Origin: Notospermus geniculatus
Taxonomy: Eukaryota; Nemertea; Pilidiophora; Heteronemertea; Lineidae
Length of the DNA stretch: 64,000 bases
NCBI GenBank assembly: GCA_002633025.1
Contig: NMRB01000116.1
Location: 89,984 to 153,983, forward strand
Direction of reading: 5' to 3'
The notes beneath the pieces were generated by a model. It saw nothing but the letters and a program-made list of their open reading frames with translations, was not told the origin of the DNA and did not search any database. How positions within the stretch are numbered: position 1 is the first letter of the stretch; each line of letters opens with the position of its first letter. Shown piece after piece: positions 32,166 through 42,870 of this stretch. A program made the position numbers and the translations under genes.

Positions 32166-32313
32166 GGCCACTTGCGGTCAATTTTATTGCACAATATGGG
32201 CCCAACATAGGGGCCTGTGCTTCTGGCATAATGGGTGGAAGAAAGATTAGCAATAATATTGCCCATTTTGATTAACATACTCTAATACTGATCATGTACA
32301 TGTATGGGCCGCT
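32161..32313 (-). repeat. MITE, GCGGCCCATACATG family
   Basis: Bounded by GTATGGGCCACTTGCGGTC and ATGTATGGGCCGC, with GCACAATATGGG and GGAAGAAAGATTAGCAATAA inside, matching 1582-1715 on the other strand. Confidence 0.5.
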
Positions 32314-33622
32314 TTAGGCGTCGTCGACGACTTCAATTTTTTTTTCAAGTGAAGTACCGTACTTCATTGGACAGGTTGGAAGGTAATTTCAAATCCGTAC
32401 ATGTAGATAAATGAACAAGGTTGCACAAAAACACTGAATACACGACACTTACAACCCCATTTGTAAAATTATAAGGTCAAATTTATTTTAAGAACGTAGA
32501 TAACAAAGTTGGCTCATTTTTTAAATCTATATTAACGTTGAACAACCGGATCCTATGGATAGATGACGGATCCTTTATAAGGGATCAGTTTAACACCACA
32601 CATAACAACTACATGCACACGACAGGCATTTCAAAGATTTTTATTCCGTTACACCCACTGTTAACCAGATCATCTCTGCCCTCTTCAACTGCGGAATGGG
32701 GCAGGATAAATCCTGGCCCGACTGAAACACAAGGGAGCAATTTGAGAAACGCCAGGAACTGACAGTCGATAATACGTTTGTCGGCCTATTTTTGGTATCA
32801 AGGAAATTTGAGCCAATCCCTCTGTTGATATTCAAGATTCTCTAAATCCCACAGTCCATGCCTCGGCATACAATATGTCAGTCGTATACATTACATAAAC
32901 ATGCAGGTAAAGTATTTTTAATGGTAAAAGCAATAGAGGATGGCACGTCCTCAGAGGCGGGAGTCAGTTTAACAAAACAAAACAAGAAAGAATCCAATGT
33001 AAATCCTCATAACTTGCATTGCATATCATTCCATACTGCAGCTGGTATGTTCGGTGCAAAATGCTGTCTGTTCTGCATTGAGAGGTCAGTTCGAGTGTGC
33101 GACTAGTGGCTCACTCGAACTGACTGCCAAGTTACGAGGAAGGCACACAACTGCAGGTCACAAGGACATTAGGCTTGGCCCATTGTTCATTCCCTTGAAC
33201 ACGTGGCTTCCTCACTTGGCTGACATCATCCTCCCACAGCAGGAGTTTTTACCTCGCTCCTCTTCAGCCACTCACACAAACCCCTGCTGAAATAGAACAT
33301 CCAGCGAATCTGGTGTGGCTGTTCCATACTCCAGGTGCACTCCCTGTATTGGCAGGATAACTTGGAGAATCTCGTGGTTTCACCCCGTTTGACATTAAAG
33401 TTTTGTGCTTTACAAATCACTTATATCTTTCCAAAATTGACTGAATTTTATCACAGAGGTTCTTCGTATACTCTTCCTATGTATAGGAAAGATTCTTATT
33501 ATTTTTGATTGTTATTATGAGTCATAATTATTTAGTATTCACACCCTAAAAATTCTGATTGGGCAATGGTTTTCTGACCGCCTCATGCTTGCCTGGGATG
33601 CCCAATTTCAGCAGGGCTTTGT

Positions 33623-33856
33623 GTGGAGTGTATGAAGAGGAACGAGTCTCAGACCAAAGCCCTGCTGTGGGAGGATGGGCTGACATGGTTTGTTTCACAT
33701 TTTAATAGGGCCAACCATAATGATCCGCCAAGTGACCTGCAGATCATTGTGCCTCTAACCGCACAGTGGATAATTCGGACTAAAGCCGGTGACAGACCGG
33801 CGCGTAGGCAGCGCGTCCTGCAGGCGTTCCATCAATTAGATTGTAAGGCAATGTAA
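33623..33856 (+). pseudogene. Possible death-domain-like fragment
   Basis: A 77-codon frame ends WIIRTKAGDRPARRQRVLQA, then FHQLDCKAM and stop. The pattern W-x(7)-A-x(3)-RR-x-L-x-A-x-x-L resembles the last two helices of death domains. The first half is not clearly homologous, and the start of the frame overlaps a repeat word found elsewhere (CAGCAGGG block), so this may be chance. Confidence 0.2.
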
Positions 33857-33931
33857 GGTAATATTCAAATGGTTCAAGATACAGAAAAGCACAAAATTGA
33901 CACACAAAATGATAATAAGCAAGAAGTCAAT

Positions 33932-33983
33932 CTCCAGAATTCACGAATTTTCGACCCCAACCGGGGTCTTTTTCAAGTGGAAC
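33932..33983 (-). ncRNA. Degenerate hammerhead-like core, copy 3
   Basis: Minus strand TTCCACTTGAAAAAGACCCC, GGTT, GGGGTCGAAAATTCGTG, AATTCTGGAG. Stem I (UCCA/UGGA) and stem III (AAUU/AAUU) improve, while CUGANGA has decayed to CUUGAAAA. Confidence 0.3.
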
Positions 33984-34030
33984 TTTACAATCTGAAACTC
34001 TAGAAAAGACTAGAGTTTCAGATTGTAAAG

Positions 34031-34080
34031 TTCCACTTGAAAAAGACCCCGGTTGGGGTCGAAAATTCGTGAATTCTGGA
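34031..34080 (+). ncRNA. Degenerate hammerhead-like core, copy 4
   Basis: The mirror image of copy 3 on the plus strand, with the same decayed core. Confidence 0.3.
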
Positions 34081-34690
34081 GATTGACTTCTTGCTTATTA
34101 TAATATTCAAATGGTGATGGTTTTTTAGCCATATATTCTAATCCCACGCTGAACAATAAGACCGGACTTTGGTTCCTGGGGGACTTGGATATCTTTCACA
34201 CCTGCCTTTGAATCCAGGGGGGACTTTGATCCCTGTCACACCGGTAACGATTGTCATCTGGATTCTGAATTGGCAATTTCTTTCACCAACAAGATCAAAT
34301 ACAATCATGAACCGGTAAAATTCGTTGAATAATAAAAACCATCAGGTTTCTTCAAGAATTTAACAGATCAGATATATTATCAAGATACTTTTCGACGGCC
34401 TGTCGGGACACATCGATTCATTACAGCAGTGACAACCCGTCATGGAATAAAGATATGTAAATCACCTCGACGGTTTAGAGGCAGACGTCTTCGGGGAGGT
34501 TACGGTCAGTATGGTGGCAATATTTTTTTTTTCATTTTTATTGTCCTTATTTTTCCGTTAACAATTTACCTTGACAATGGAGAGTTTGACGAGATTGTCC
34601 CGCTAACGGTAACACCAACGTTAACGTTATTTTTTACATTGCAAATGTCCGTCAGAAATAGCCTTACCGTTAGTGAAGCAATCCCTTAAT

Positions 34691-34830
34691 AGGGAGGTTA
34701 AGAAATCAAACGATAAAGGTAAACGTTAACGAAACGTTATTTTTGTACCGAAAATGCAATATAAAATCTGGTGAATGTGTAGTATGAAAAACAACGTTGT
34801 CGTAAAGTTTACGTTTATCGTTTGATTTCT
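34691..34830. mobile_element. Family B MITE, copy 3, right end interrupted
   Basis: Runs from AGGGAGGTTAAGAAATCAAA to ATCGTTTGATTTCT, then meets a single N and a different foldback (34832-35137). The last terminal bases are missing. Confidence 0.75.
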
Positions 34831-34831
34831 N

Positions 34832-35137
34832 CCGCCGATGTCCCCGGGAAGGTGTCTCCACTGTTCGCGGTCATTCGCGGCCATTCGCGGTATGCCTGCC
34901 AACTCGCGGGCGGCGCGATTGCTTCGCGATTTTTTCAACATGTTGGAAACGGCCGCGAATGCCCGGGAACACTCGCGGGATGTTCGCGGGCATTTCCATT
35001 CGCGGTCATTCACGGTGCCGTGTCTCCACTTGGCCCGCGAATCACCGCCGATCACCACCCGAGTCACCGCGAGTATACTCGCGGTGACACTCGCGGTGGT
35101 TCGCGGGGACTCGCGGGCCAAGTGGAGACAGGCCTTA
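34832..35137. mobile_element. GC-rich foldback element with CGCGG-rich arms
   Basis: GGTGTCTCCACTGTTCGCGG and its mirror CGGGCCAAGTGGAGACAGGC bound a 300-bp unit with many GCGGTCATTCGCGG-type words in both orientations. Confidence 0.65.
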
Positions 35138-35353
35138 GGCTAAGAATCCATTCACGCGATTTTCGTGCCGCGCGATGTCGCATCCTTTGTCCACGACAAA
35201 GGCGAACGCCAAACCCTTTGTTCGCTGCCACGAAGAGAGCACCGAACAAAAGGATAGACGTTCGCGTTGGCGTTTCGGGGGATTTGCGAAAACTCCCTAA
35301 TGCTTTCGAGCGTCTGCCGCTCGAAAACCGCGTGAATGGACAGCCAGCCTTAG
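35136..35353. mobile_element. MITE CCATTCACGCG with a second MITE inside
   Basis: GAATCCATTCACGCGATTTT and AACCGCGTGAATGGACAGCC are the outer ends. From about 35193 to 35301 it holds part of the element also at 20434-20560 (AAGGATAGACGTTCGCGTTG, GGCGTTTCGGGGGATTTGCG). Confidence 0.65.
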
Positions 35354-35354
35354 C

Positions 35355-35569
35355 GTTAAAGGAGCACGGTATTGCCACTTTTTCTCGACAGCCGGCGCCA
35401 CTGTGCCACTCTCCAACGCAGGGACCAACGACGTATTGGCGAGTTGACCCGATTTCCTCCGTACATTTTGTAATGCATTTCTGTAGTTCGTCTTACTGCC
35501 GCTAGGTGGCTCCCTGTACGTCCGCAGTCAAATAACGCATTTGAGATCCAATACCGTGCTCCTTTAACG
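35355..35569. mobile_element. Foldback MITE, TTAAAGGAGCACGGTATTG family, complete copy
   Basis: GTTAAAGGAGCACGGTATTG and CAATACCGTGCTCCTTTAAC differ by little from perfect mirror ends, with CTCGACAGCCGGCGCCAC in the left arm. It abuts the neighbouring MITE at 35136-35353. Confidence 0.75.
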
Positions 35570-36059
35570 TAGCGATTTCTTAAACTTACGATTTTTCCGT
35601 AAAGACCCCGTGTCTAAGGTTCTGTTCTTTTGTCATAACCATCAAAAGACAGAAATTCCACCTCTTACAAAAACTAGAGAAACCACAAGCTTCCGTTCAT
35701 GTCATTTCCTTCTTAATATCTTGCAGGTTACCATTGTCAATTTCTGAGTATAGAGTGAGTCGCATTGAAATTGCCACACATGATGCTTTCGCTCTGTATT
35801 GATTAAATTTCATTTCCTTGCAGATGCTTCTAGCGTAACTAGACTCTTATTGATAGATTTTTTCAGTACCATTTAGATCTCGACGCGACGAGTACAATTT
35901 TTCAGATTTTCCCGACTAGGCTTTTGAATTTATTGGAAACAGTCATAGTGTGCTTGCCAGTGCCCCAAAGTGGTACCAAGTTCGCTACATTCTTTATTTC
36001 TACGTTTATTTGATGACGTAAAACTTCATTTGTTCAGAATGACACGCGAGAACTGAAAG

Positions 36060-36460
36060 TCGTACGTTCATGACAGCTACCCTAGCCGGCGAATCGTGTT
36101 TTTCTTCGAAGTCACATGAAAGTGGCATGCTTCCATGTGAAATAATCGGATTGATGATCGACTGTGACCATAACATTTTTTCATCATCTAAGGGCACGTT
36201 TCCACCAGCATATGGCCTCGGCATTCGAATCAGTTCTACATGTATGTTGAGTCCATTGACTGTTTCAAGCGCACTTTCACGTCAGCGTCGAACTGCGGTG
36301 GAAACAGTCAATGCACTCAACACAGAAATGATTCGAACGCCGCAACCGACGCCATATGCTGGTGGAATCGAGCCCTATTAAACTGTTGCTAACAAACCTC
36401 CGCAACTGGTGTTTGAACCCAAACACGAATCGACGGCGAAGGTAGCTCTCGTGAACGTAG
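36060..36460. mobile_element. Family E element with a nested MITE
   Basis: ACGTTCATGACAGCTACCCT to GGTAGCTCTCGTGAACGTAG. The middle is interrupted at 36189-36377 by GGGCACGTTTCCACCAGCAT and its mirror ATGCTGGTGGAATCGAGCCC, relative to the intact copies at 15416 and 24822. A solo family E end lies at 50091-50125. Confidence 0.75.
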
Positions 36461-36462
36461 GA

Positions 36463-36682
36463 CTTAAAGCGCCACGGTATTTCCACTTTCTCTCGACAGC
36501 CGGCGCCACCGACACCATTCTCCAATACTGTAGTTAAGCCGTTCGCCCCAGTGTTGGAGAATGTATGATTACACTACAATGCACGCAGTAGCATGCGTGG
36601 TTTACCAAGTCGTCAACAGAGGTCTCCCTTAACGCGGGTAGGTGTAGCGCAGGATTGGGAAGCAATACTGTGGTCCTTTAAA
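36463..36682. mobile_element. Foldback MITE, TTAAAGGAGCACGGTATTG family, diverged copy
   Basis: CTTAAAGCGCCACGGTATTT and ATACTGTGGTCCTTTAAAG bound a copy with the same CTCGACAGCCGGCGCCAC block. It directly follows a family E element. Confidence 0.65.
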
Positions 36683-36883
36683 GTTACTGTTGCCACAAAA
36701 CGTCTTTGCGGGACATCCTGTAATGATATCCCCAATGGTTTCATATTTAATCCGAGTGGCAGTGAATAGAAATTTACACGTTTTGCAAAACCCTTACAGG
36801 CGTAGGCCTATGTCAAAGATGCTGTCTCCCCTTAACAATTTCAGATCTAATAAGAATGTAATACTTTTTATTTATGAGTTGTA

Positions 36884-36916
36884 CCAAAAATAGATAAGCT
36901 TATCTATTTTTGGTTG
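36884..36916. repeat. Palindrome CCAAAAATAGATAAG
   Basis: TACCAAAAATAGATAAG is followed at once by CTTATCTATTTTTGGT. Shorter versions lie at 39463-39476 and 39917-39948. Confidence 0.7.
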
Positions 36917-37259
36917 TACGTAGGAGTTTCAAAATTAGAACTAGTTCAAGAACTATTACTGTGTGTAAAAAGTGAAGATTAAATTTTTACACACTATCCT
37001 CAAGCTTATTAAAAGTTGTAATGTAAAGCCTTAGGCCCAGAATAATGGAATGCTGTTTATCAAACACTTTATTTGATCAAAAGTGTTACATATTCAAACA
37101 ACATCTGCATTTTAGAGGGGCGTTTTAAATGACAGTTCTTAAGGCCAGACAGCCTCTTTTAAATAAAAGAGCCGGCTTAAATCCTTCCTAACATCACAGT
37201 ACATGCATTAGATTCAACAAGCTTCGAAAATATGCTACACATCTGTACCTTCAGTATTA

Positions 37260-37411
37260 GAAAGGTTTAGAAATCAAACGATAAACGTAACGTTAACGAC
37301 AACGTTATTTTTGTACCGAAAATGCAATATAAAATCTGGTTAATGTGTGGTATGAAAATAACGTTGTCGTAAAGTTTACATTTATCGATTGATTTCTAAA
37401 CCTCCCTATTA
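37260..37411. mobile_element. Family B MITE, copy 4
   Basis: AAAGGTTTAGAAATCAAACG to ATTTCTAAACCTCCCTATTA with the conserved interior. Confidence 0.8.
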
Positions 37412-38209
37412 TCTCTATGGAAAACGTTCATTTTTGATCATGTGTGAAAGAAATCCTAGTCCCCCAGGAACCGAATCCCGTCTTATTGTTCAGCGTGGGA
37501 TTAGAATATACGGCTAGAGAGACCATGACCATTCAGATATATAACCGTTATATATCTGAATGGTCACCTTACAACAGCGGGCTACTGTTTGGCGGATTTG
37601 CATTCCTAGGACGCTGATTCCTGTCACACCTGCCCGAGCCCAGACAGTCGCTGCAAGATGTCAGAGTTACCAACGATGAGCTGCCAGAGATCGAGCATGC
37701 AGACAACCGGAAGTTGATGTCTCGGGACATCTTTCGCTTATTTATTCTGGATTAGGTTCGTGGATGCGCAGACAATTGTTAGCTTTGGGTCACCATCTTA
37801 TTAAACCAAGGGAAACCACACAATATAAGGGTTTCGGCACCTCCAGTCATGAACCTATCCCAAGACTGAATTTCCCAGGAGTAAAGTTGTCTTGGTTCCT
37901 CAGGTATTTGCAGTTTCACCTGGATCCCAAGGGGTTTTGCCAGAAAAAATTATTTTGGCGATGGACCATGGCGGGTGGCCTGGGCCCTCACCCAGAAAAA
38001 ATTGGATTTTTAAGTCCCTGAGAAGCGCGATTCCCAGGCATCGTTGTTTTCTCCCGTGATTTGCCGGCAATTCAATGCCGCTCGCCGTGTCGGTCGTTAT
38101 GAAAAACGCATTTGCCTGAGGAAATAAAACTTAAATCATTTTTTAAAAAAGGAAAAAATTAATGAAAACAGGTCTAGCGATTTTTTTGGCATTTGGTGAT
38201 TTGGGGGGG
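37412..38209. other. No gene recognised
   Basis: A small hairpin ATATATAACCGTTATATATC lies near 37538. The rest has only weak frames. Confidence 0.4.
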
Positions 38210-38320
38210 GGGCGAGAACGCAACCCGAGTCAGACCAACAACGTCTTCTTCTCACTCCCCACCCAGCGGAGGGTTGAAAAGAACACGTTCTTGGCCCGAC
38301 TCGGGTTGCGTTCTCGGTGT
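38210..38320. mobile_element. Hairpin GAGAACGCAACCCGAGTC
   Basis: CGAGAACGCAACCCGAGTC at 38213 is mirrored by GACTCGGGTTGCGTTCTCG at 38299. Confidence 0.75.
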
Positions 38321-38496
38321 TCGAGACTGCCATTAGGCGCCAGACAAGTATAAATTAGGTCAGCTTTTTTCCCCAGTGCTTTTCACTTTTTTACCATATC
38401 TTGGTTTTTTGCTCAAATGACAAAAAGAAAAAGTTGAAGATAAAGTGTAGCTTATAACACTGGCTACATGATACAACTGGAGCCGAGGTTAGATTT

Positions 38497-38517
38497 TGTT
38501 GTTGTTGTTGTTGTTGG
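38497..38517 (+). repeat. Microsatellite (TTG)n
   Basis: About seven TTG units. Confidence 0.9.
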
Positions 38518-39143
38518 TTGCCTCTGTGACGGCCGGAAATCACACGGGCGGGTTTGGGCTATGGATTATGCAGGCTTGGGCGGGTTTGGGCTACATGGCG
38601 CCTAATGGGTTGTCAACAACTACATTAACTGGGTCAGCACGAGTGTTGTCACGAACGGGGATTCGAATAATACGCCCCTTGACGGACTGGCACGACCAGT
38701 TCGCTTTAACTTCCTCCTCTGCAAAAAGGGTATCTACTTCATGATCGTAAGGGCCAGACAACATTTCCTTATTCCCAGATAAGCCAAATACCTCCACAAA
38801 AAATCAATAGCACCATTAACTGCTCCGGAGTAAAAGGTTCTTATATATCATATCACTGTGGTCAAAGACATTGGAATCGGCTTTTTCTTGTATGCCCATC
38901 TGGATGGTGTGATGATATCATATCTGCTGACAGTTGGATCGATTCAAGAACTAGTACCGGTATCGGATGTTTAGAAAGCCGATGCAATGGCTGGTATTTA
39001 TAAAAGTTAGTAAATGCTTTACCTTAAGGTTTGCACAGCGATGTCCAATGTAAATGAACCACAGCACGTGAAGTAAGAGCATTTGCTGGCTTTTATGAAG
39101 ATCAGCCATTGTTTTTAACTATTTTCGACTGCCTCAGTCCCGG

Positions 39144-39318
39144 AAATTCAAGATGCACCATAACTCTCTCGGTCTTACATGATATGCTAAACGACGCACT
39201 GGTAGCAGGGACATTTTGTGGTACCAACCATCTCCAGAAGTACATTAGGTTCTGGAAATGAAGTTAAATTTTGTATTTCGTACTTCGTGTTTCGTCAGAT
39301 TTGCGAAACCTCGCTAAT
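39144..39318. repeat. Family A foldback element, right half
   Basis: Contains CATAACTCTCTCGGTCTTAC, GGTACCAACCATCTCCAGAA and the end TTTCGTCAGATTTGCGAAAC plus CTCGCTA. Confidence 0.7.
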
Positions 39319-40427
39319 AAAACATTGAATACCCAACGGAATGTTAAAATAGTAGTATTTTTACAAATATTGGAACGGATTTTAATTTTTGGTACGATTA
39401 CTTTATCAAAATAATTTGTAAAATCGATGAGCACAAGAATCTTGTGCTGATATAGATCACCTCGCTTATCTATTTTTGCTATTATTGATATTTTTTTGAC
39501 ATTTACAACGGTAACAATGCATAATTGAGGCGCCTTGCAATATTGAAATTTTCATCAAAAATCCCATTCCATCTGGTCTCCATTGTATGTAACACCACAA
39601 GTCATGTTTCAATATATATATATTTCTGATAAATCTTAGTGAAAAATGTATCCCGTGCCTCACAAAACAAATCCAATACAAGAAAGAAAAATCGTATTAA
39701 CCGACATGCCATCAAACGTAGGTGAACCGGCAGGAAGTTCCATAAGCTTCGGTTTCATGCAAATCTTCAAGACATGCGTTACCACTGAAAAGGTTTTTTT
39801 TCTTCAAATCATTTGTCATTTTTCAATCATGGAGAGGTTGATTCCGTCTCGCTTTTAATTAAAAACGTAAATGTGTACGCAAAAATAATTTCCCTTCAGT
39901 TATGTAATTAGATAATACCAAAAATAGATAAGCGCATATCTATTTTTGATAATACATGTAGTGATACTAATGGCATTAACGGTCTACGCGAGTTATGCAG
40001 ATCAGTTTTTATCATTTTATTGACGTCAAGAGCAAAAAAATGCAGTGAGAAGTTAAATCGCATGTGACGTCAGATCATGACGTTGTCATAGTTCGTAAGT
40101 ATCTAAAATTCACCATTTATAATAGCCTACATGTGTACATGTACATGTAACAAAACACGAAATAAGACTGGATTGGAATTAGTGGTGCGCAGAAAGTCCC
40201 ATGAATATCTCGAACCCGGTTTTATTGAAAAATGTTGATGTAAGTTGTTTGGCATCGAAAAATTAATGATATATTTTGATTAATATTTAATTAAAGATAT
40301 TAATATTAATATTTAGTATTTAACCGTAATATTTGATCGTAATAATAAAGATTTACAAAGAATATTCACAAGACAAGATCGCAGGTTATGTCGGTCAGAG
40401 ATGTCTGGCAGTTTCGAGGTGGAGGAC

Positions 40428-40530
40428 CCATATTCATAAAACTACTTACCTCTAAGTGTGACACTTATCCTTTGTTCAACACAAAAGATAAGTATCACAC
40501 TTTGACTTAAGTATGTTTATGAATATGGGC
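40428..40530. mobile_element. Hairpin MITE CCCATATTCATAAA
   Basis: ACCCATATTCATAAAACTAC and TGTTTATGAATATGGGCC are inverted ends around AAGTGTGACACTTATC. It is inserted in a family D copy. Confidence 0.7.
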
Positions 40531-40629
40531 CCATCTCCTCCTGTTGGTGATGGTCGGCATTGCTGACCACAGCAGGCTTTTGACATCTTCGAATCGACGT
40601 CTAGACAATGACGCTTTTGATATGATATA

Positions 40630-40745
40630 GGCTCATATGAATAAAGACTATCAAATGCTTTACTTCAGATTTGTACAGCATCGCCTAGTGCATTTGTGTT
40701 GCAAACTGCAAGTAAAAGCATTTACTAGTCTTTATTCATATGACC
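40630..40745. mobile_element. MITE CATATGAATAAAGACTA
   Basis: CTCATATGAATAAAGACTAT and TAGTCTTTATTCATATGA are mirror ends, with AAATGCTTTAC inside. A loose relative lies at 38995-39107 (TTTATAAAAGTTAGTAAATG). Confidence 0.7.
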
Positions 40746-41493
40746 AAATGTTGGAGGAGCTAGACCCCAGAGACAAAGCCACTTCTTTGTGACGTTACAA
40801 CTCTATTTTGGAGTCATAATTATAAAGACAACGTGTTGCCTAGCACGCGATTCAATATTTTTTTGAATAGACTGCATTCCTTGTTAAATGTCGCGATGTC
40901 TGGGTATAGACTCCCACACTTTACTTTAAGCACGTTTAAAATTTTAAGATTGGTGTTCTTTCCTCACTTTGGAACTTTAAACCAGAAGTTAAACTGCAGA
41001 GGTTTTATTACTAATAGATTTTTGGTGGTTTTAATTTCCACCTAAAAGGTGTGCGATTGATGATTCACGATTTTTTGCAGTACAAAGATGTACTTTTGAA
41101 AGGACAACGCCTGTCGTAATACCCAGATTAATTGTAGCCATTCTTCACTAAACAAAAGGACGCCGGTACATCACACAGGGAGTGGAGTTCGTCCTCCCAC
41201 ATACAGAAGTCTCGCGTACACCCCGCGGTGGCGATCACCAGCCGAGTCAGAATGCTCCAAGTCTACAGAAGTTGTACGATTTCACAGAATCGCTGGTACA
41301 AGTCAAGTAACTGTTTCATGTCGACTGTAGGTGCCGTATGCACCAAACGAAGATTATCTTGAACTTAGGTTGAGCCACAACTTTTCAATTGTTCAGGTTT
41401 ACCAGGGCATGACGTGACACGGGCCACACTGAAAAACGTTACAATTACAATAGGGAACACCGATTACGCAGACCACGCGAGAATATACGTGTG

Positions 41494-41535
41494 GGTTTGA
41501 ATTAGAATTAGAATTAGAATTAGAATTAGAATTAT
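41494..41535 (+). repeat. Microsatellite (GAATTA)n
   Basis: About seven near-exact hexamers TTAGAA. Confidence 0.9.
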
Positions 41536-41721
41536 TTATTACTCTCTGATCACAGTACAGTGAGTACATAGAGGAGTTTTTTTACAACTAATACATGAAC
41601 TAGAAAAACTGATAGTACACAGACGCCACCTATTATTCATGACGATTCAAGGTGTGATTGGCCGTGCTTGGTGAACCGTATCTCTCGAACAATGAGCCTC
41701 TATAGGCGTCACGTCTGCTCT

Positions 41722-41881
41722 ACGGGCCGTATGCACCAACGAAGATTATCTTGAACTCAGGTTGAGCCACAACTTTTCAATTGTTCAGGTTTGCCAGGGC
41801 ATGATGTGACAATGGAAAAGTTGTGTCTCACCTGAGTTCAAGATAATCTTCATTTGGTGCATACGGCCCTATAAATCATCA
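41722..41881. mobile_element. MITE GGGCCGTATGCACCAACGAA, complete
   Basis: CGGGCCGTATGCACCAACGA and TTTGGTGCATACGGCCCT are mirror ends with AGATTATCTTGAACTCAGGT arms. A left half copy is at 41331-41431. Confidence 0.8.
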
Positions 41882-42474
41882 TGTGACCAAATGGTGCTCC
41901 CCATTAGGATATATGGCTGTAGGGACCATGACCATTCGAATATAACCGTACAATGGACTATTGTGCCCATGACTTCAATTCCTAAGGACCTTCTTCTCTG
42001 GTACACCGGTAATAGGCCAACAACAGACACTGTGACATGTCACTTCACACGTAGCAACACTGTAAGCTTAACGCATCCATCCTTAATACATGTTCCTAAG
42101 GCTATAACTGGCATTTAGTAATCTCACTCGAGGGTATCATGGGGGTAATTAGAGATTTTGCCCAGAGCCTTTTTGGATCATTAGAATATCCCTAACAATT
42201 CCACGCCAGATTCGCAGTAATCCGTCTTTTTTGTGGTATTCTGACATCTGACAACAGCGGATGAGGTTAGGAGTAATTGCCCTTTTATTTTTTTCATCGA
42301 CTAGCGTCGGCCTGTGTATCAGTAACAGAGACTGGAGTTTGCCTTGAGTGAGTTGTATCAGAAATTCATCGAGTAGGCCTTGAAGACAGAGCGTAGCCAC
42401 GACGATGATTTTCTTTCGTCAGTACAAACTAATAAACATTTCGAGGGCAAAACAACTGGTCACACACGTCACAG

Positions 42475-42870
42475 TACGGTGGCCCATAAGGGACATTTAT
42501 TTTTCATTTTGTATTTTCATTTTTCTCAAACTTTTCTCCCCGGAATAAATTTTTCTCTGCTTGAGTGAACTTTTCTCCGCGGAAATATCTTTATTCCGCG
42601 GAAATAACTTTATTCCGTGGAATAAACCTTTCTCCGTGTGAAGTAAACTTTTCTCCACGGAAATCACGTGACTTTACTCCTCACGGAGAAAAGTCTACTC
42701 CACGCGGAGAAAAAATTATTCCACGCGGAGAAAAGTTTACTCCAGGGAATAAAGTTGTTTCCGCAGAGAAAAGTTTACTCCACGTGGAGAAAAGTTTATA
42801 CCATGGAGAAATGTATGATAGAAACAAAACTACAAAATGAAAAATAAATGCCCCTTATGGGCCACCGTAT
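42475..42870. mobile_element. MITE whose interior is an array of short ACTTTTCTCCRCGGA repeats
   Basis: TACGGTGGCCCATAAGGGAC and its mirror CCTTATGGGCCACCGTA, each followed by an ATTTATTTTTCATTTTGTA-like arm, bound 396 bp. Between 42527 and 42815 are about 18 degenerate copies of a 14-17 base word, read TTTTCTCCGCGGAA on the left half and CGCGGAGAAAAG on the right half. Confidence 0.85.

Larger units (their letters stand above)
33873..34100. mobile_element. Palindromic double copy of a hammerhead-like repeat with 14-bp flanking repeats
   Basis: Two 90-base arms (33912-34003 and 34011-34102) are almost exact mirrors around CTAGAAAAGACTAG. TAATATTCAAATGG lies directly before (33859-33872) and after (34101-34114), as in a retroelement target-site duplication. 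Confidence 0.8.
40395..40815. mobile_element. Family D element, copy 3, carrying two nested foldbacks
   Basis: CTCCTGTTGGTGATGGTCGG and GAATCGACGTC identify family D. It is interrupted by 40428-40530 (CCCATATTCATAAAACTACT and its mirror) and 40630-40745 (CATATGAATAAAGACTA and its mirror). Confidence 0.65.

Noticed and set aside
34822-35505. Longest open frame in the window (227 codons, plus strand)
   Set aside because: It runs across three GC-rich foldback elements and a single N, overlaps equally long frames on the other strand, and has no recognisable domain. It is open because of composition.
41494-41535. Poly(A)-like tail of a retroelement
   Set aside because: It is a pure hexamer microsatellite with no element body upstream.
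42565-42840. Repeat protein gene (FSPRK/TPRGEK rhythm)
   Set aside because: The frame lies wholly inside a MITE and mirrors its internal DNA repeats; there is no true ATG context or conserved partner.
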